From Desulfovibrio sp. (GTDB taxonomy: Bacteria > Desulfobacterota > Desulfovibrionia > Desulfovibrionales > Desulfovibrionaceae), in assembly GCA_020217165.1 (NCBI GenBank), contig JAIWOE010000226.1:1-5633 (forward strand): 5,633 bases of DNA, read 5' to 3'. The notes under the pieces were generated by a model that saw only the letters and a program-made list of their open reading frames with translations, made no database searches and was not told the DNA's origin. A program made the position numbers and the translations under genes. Shown one piece after another: positions 3,488 through 5,633 of this stretch (the stretch's first letter is position 1; every line of letters begins with the position of its first letter).

Positions 3488-5633
3488 GGCCAAATCCTAT
3501 GACGTAGGGATCCGCATCACCGCGAAGGACGAGACCGGTCCAGCGTTAACCAAAACGCGGGCCGGTGTCGAGTCCATTTCCCGCCAGCTGGAATCCATGC
3601 GCGCCTACGCCCTGGGGGCCTTCACCGGGGTGGCCGCGTTGGGGCAGGCCCGGGAGGTGCTGGCCCTGGCCGATGCCGTGCAAAGCATGAACGCCCGCCT
3701 GCGCCTGGCCGTGGGCGGCGCGGACGCCTTTGCCGCGGCCCAGGCCCGGGCCTATGCCATCTCTGCCCGGACCGGCGCGGGCTACGAGGCCACGGCCACC
3801 CTCATGGCCCGGCTGTCCACCGTGGCCAAGGGCTACGGGGTGACGCAAGAGCAGGTGTTCCGGGTGACGGAAGCCACGGGCAACGCCCTGAAGGTGTCCG
3901 GAGCCGGGGCGCAGGAAACGGCGTCGGTGATCCGCCAGCTCTCCCAGGCCATGGGCTCCGGCGTGCTGCGCGGCGATGAATTCAACGCCATCATGGAGAA
4001 CGGCACCCGCCTGGCCCAGGCCCTGGCCGACGGCCTGAACGTGCCCATCGGCAAGTTGCGCGGCCTGGCGGAACAGGGCCTGCTGACCACAGACATAATG
4101 GTCAAGGCCCTGGAATCGCAACGCGAGACGCTGGCAGCCGAAGCCGCGGCCATGCCCAAGACCATTGGCATGGCTGCCACCCGCGTGGCCGACGAGTTCG
4201 GACGCATTGTGGACGCCGCCAACCAGGGCAGCGGGGCCACGGGCATCATGGCCAGCGCCCTGGATGCCCTGGCCGTGAACCTGGAAACCGTGCTGGGCGG
4301 CGCAGCCGTGGCAGCCGTGGGCGGCCTGGCCTTGGTCACGGCCAGGGGGGCCTCCGCCGCATTTGACTACGCCAAGGCCTTATACGCGCAAATGGCAGCG
4401 GAGCGACAGGCCATGGCCGTGACCCTGGCCCACAAGGAGGCCGCCGTCTCCTACGCCCTGGCCGACGTGATGCGGGCGCAAACCGTGGTCAACCAGACCA
4501 AAGGCATGGCCCGGCTGGATCAGGTGGTGAACACGCTGATCCCGGCTCAGCAACGCCTGACAGCGGCCCAGCAGGCCCTGACGGCGGCGCAGAACGCGGG
4601 AGGCATCGCCGCCCGCGCCCTGTCCGGCGCGCTGGGCTTTGTGGGCGGACCGTTGGGCGCCATCACCCTGGCCCTGACCGTGGGCGCCACAGACTGGGCG
4701 CTTTGGGGGGACAAGGCGGAAACCGCCACCAGCAGGGCCAGGAAATCCGCCGAAGACGCCCAGGCCGCCTTGGACCGCCTCAGGGACAGGAAACAGTACG
4801 GGGAGGACGAGCTGGCCCCGGTGCGCAAAGGCATCGCGGAGCTTGAAGCCGCCCTGGCCGAGATGCGGCGCACCGAAATCCAATGGGACCCGGAAACCGG
4901 CGAACCCCGCGAGGTGCGGGGCTACAGCGACAGCGACATCCAGGCCGCGCAAGCGCGCCTGGACAAGATGCGGCAGGACTTGGCCAATGCCCAACAGGAA
5001 CTGGCCAGCCAGGCCCAGGGCCTGGCTGGTATCGCCGCCTCCGGCGTGACGAACATCATGGAATCCGCCTTCGCCAGGCTGGAGCAGGGCTACAAGGACA
5101 AGCTCGACCCCCTGGCCGCGGAACTGGAGAAACTCAGGAAGGCGGCCGCCGAAGCCGGCATTGCCACGGATTCGGAGAGATTCAAGCAGGCCGAGCAGCT
5201 GGCGCGGGACATCTTCGCCAAAAAATCCGACATCAATGTGAGTATTGGCGACGTCGGGAAGCAGCTGCGAGACAAGACGGTCAAGGCCATCAAAGACGGT
5301 GTGCAGTATGAATTTGGTGCAAAAAATCTGTCCAGCCTGGTGATTGACTGCTCGGGGTTCGTTACGGCGTTACACGCGCCCGTGGTGAAGGGGATTGTGG
5401 AGGCGCAAAAGGGCGCGCTGCCAGAGGACATGGTGGCCGCCCTGAAATCGTCTTCAGACGGCATCATCACCAATGTTGCAAACATCACTGGCGACCTCGT
5501 TAAAACGAAGGCGAATGCGCTTGATTTTTCACGGCTCCGCGAAGGGATGTTGGTCGGTATCGATACTGGCGTCACTGGCTTTGAAAAAAAAGAAAAGCCG
5601 GGAACGCGCACATACGGAATCGATCATATTGTC
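3486..5633 (+). CDS. Tail tape measure protein with C-terminal NlpC/P60-like domain (3' end outside window)
   Basis: ATG 3486 opens a frame that stays open to the window edge: 716 residues so far. The tape measure protein sets tail length, is threaded inside the tube and leaves it during DNA injection. Residues about 50-210 match the tape measure N-terminal domain, with the hallmark SGVLRGDEFNAIMENGTRLA at about 158-177, then GLNVPIGKLRGLAEQGLLTTD. Two hydrophobic segments follow, about 269-287 (VLGGAAVAAVGGLALV) and 379-405 (LSGALGFVGGPLGAITLAL), as usual for these proteins. Ala/Gln/Glu-rich coiled-coil stretches lie at about 350-372 (LTAAQQALTAAQ) and 410-580. From about residue 600 there is a peptidase-like domain (separate entry). 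A weak site (GGA at 3475-3477, 8 nt before ATG; also GAGG at 3470-3473) precedes the start. Position after the chaperone pair is canonical. Confidence 0.9.
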   Translation, partial: MAKSYDVGIRITAKDETGPALTKTRAGVESISRQLESMRAYALGAFTGVAALGQAREVLALADAVQSMNARLRLAVGGADAFAAAQARAYAISARTGAGYEATATLMARLSTVAKGYGVTQEQVFRVTEATGNALKVSGAGAQETASVIRQLSQAMGSGVLRGDEFNAIMENGTRLAQALADGLNVPIGKLRGLAEQGLLTTDIMVKALESQRETLAAEAAAMPKTIGMAATRVADEFGRIVDAANQGSGATGIMASALDALAVNLETVLGGAAVAAVGGLALVTARGASAAFDYAKALYAQMAAERQAMAVTLAHKEAAVSYALADVMRAQTVVNQTKGMARLDQVVNTLIPAQQRLTAAQQALTAAQNAGGIAARALSGALGFVGGPLGAITLALTVGATDWALWGDKAETATSRARKSAEDAQAALDRLRDRKQYGEDELAPVRKGIAELEAALAEMRRTEIQWDPETGEPREVRGYSDSDIQAAQARLDKMRQDLANAQQELASQAQGLAGIAASGVTNIMESAFARLEQGYKDKLDPLAAELEKLRKAAAEAGIATDSERFKQAEQLARDIFAKKSDINVSIGDVGKQLRDKTVKAIKDGVQYEFGAKNLSSLVIDCSGFVTALHAPVVKGIVEAQKGALPEDMVAALKSSSDGIITNVANITGDLVKTKANALDFSRLREGMLVGIDTGVTGFEKKEKPGTRTYGIDHIV
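5005..5029. repeat. Perfect 12-bp inverted repeat within the tape measure gene
   Basis: CCAGCCAGGCCC (5005-5016) and GGGCCTGGCTGG (5018-5029) are exact reverse complements around a single A. It encodes a plain SQAQGLAG stretch of the coiled-coil region. It may be only a by-product of repeated GCC/CTG/CAG codons. Confidence 0.5.
5286..5633 (+). other. NlpC/P60-type cysteine peptidase domain inside the tape measure protein (cut by window edge)
   Basis: Residues about 601-716 of the tape measure frame carry the family marks: VQYEFGAKN at 606-614 (the Y..G entry motif), VIDCSGFV at 619-626 with Cys622 as the expected nucleophile, LREGMLVGIDTG (the place of the usual GDLVFF strand), and IDHIV with His714 as the expected catalytic base. 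NlpC/P60 enzymes cut peptide bonds in the cell wall, and tape measure proteins often carry wall-cutting domains to help tail entry. The Cys-His gap is about 92 residues, longer than the usual roughly 50-60, because of an insertion around 627-690. The third polar catalytic residue would lie beyond the window. The DNA here is about 49% GC by hand count (5461-5633). Confidence 0.65.

Noticed and set aside
3335..3502. 55-residue hydrophilic ORF on the + strand (starts MASDHTVDD) between the chaperone pair and the tape measure gene
   Set aside because: It is fully antisense to the hydrophobic - frame, has lower G/C in third positions (38 of 55), low-complexity content, and only a G-rich run 1 nt before its ATG. 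Not listed as a gene, but it remains the rival reading for this gap.
3546..4121. Open frame of 191 codons on the - strand opposite the tape measure N-terminus
   Set aside because: His/Gly/Gln-rich composition typical of antisense reading of Ala/Leu-rich coding sequence; the + frame has the clear tape measure motif.
1..5633. tRNA, rRNA, CRISPR array, transposase or attachment site
   Set aside because: No cloverleaf, spaced repeat array, transposase motif or direct-repeat boundary was seen. The window is almost fully accounted for by structural phage genes.

Overview
This 5.6 kb window is part of the late, structural operon of a tailed phage, probably a prophage. It runs from the 3' end of the major capsid gene through the head-tail connector, neck and tail genes into the tape measure gene. 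All genes I am confident of lie on the + strand and are tightly packed. Several stop and start codons share a base (TAATG or TGATG), so one polycistronic message is likely. I see no internal promoter or classical terminator. No contractile sheath gene lies between the tail terminator and the tail tube, which suggests a long non-contractile (siphovirus-type) tail. The neck proteins nevertheless resemble the gp36, gp37 and gpG/gpS families named from phages Mu and P2.

The host is probably a high-GC proteobacterium. The strong use of GCC, CTG and GGC codons and a GGGGGAAACC-type intergenic hairpin followed by CCCCCTTCCAAAG remind me of Desulfovibrio and its relatives. This is recollection of a genomic pattern, not a search result.

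Layout. Positions 3-440 hold the C-terminal part of the major capsid protein. Positions 440-886 encode a DUF1320/gp36-like head-tail connector, 886-1428 a gpG/gpS-like virion morphogenesis (tail completion) protein, and 1428-1883 a gp37-like (DUF1834) putative tail terminator. Positions 1907-2566 encode the tail tube protein. Positions 2567-2652 form an intergenic gap filled by a repeat with a perfect 17-bp hairpin. Positions 2653-2964 encode the tail assembly chaperone. A -1 frameshift signal (A AAA AAC plus a GC-rich stem-loop) joins it to a DUF1799-type extension ending at 3305, the analogue of lambda G/GT. Positions 3306-3485 contain a possible 48-residue two-helix membrane peptide on the - strand. 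From 3486 to the window edge runs the tape measure protein, whose last visible part is an NlpC/P60-type peptidase domain in DNA of clearly lower GC.

How the parts work together: the connector and neck proteins close the filled head and attach the tail. The chaperone and its frameshifted form coat the tape measure protein and recruit tube subunits. The tape measure protein sets tail length, and its peptidase domain may help open the host cell wall during DNA entry. The points most worth a second look are the frameshift cassette, the repeat sitting inside an essential phage operon, the peptidase domain with foreign base composition, and the antisense membrane ORF that shares a CATG with the tape measure start.
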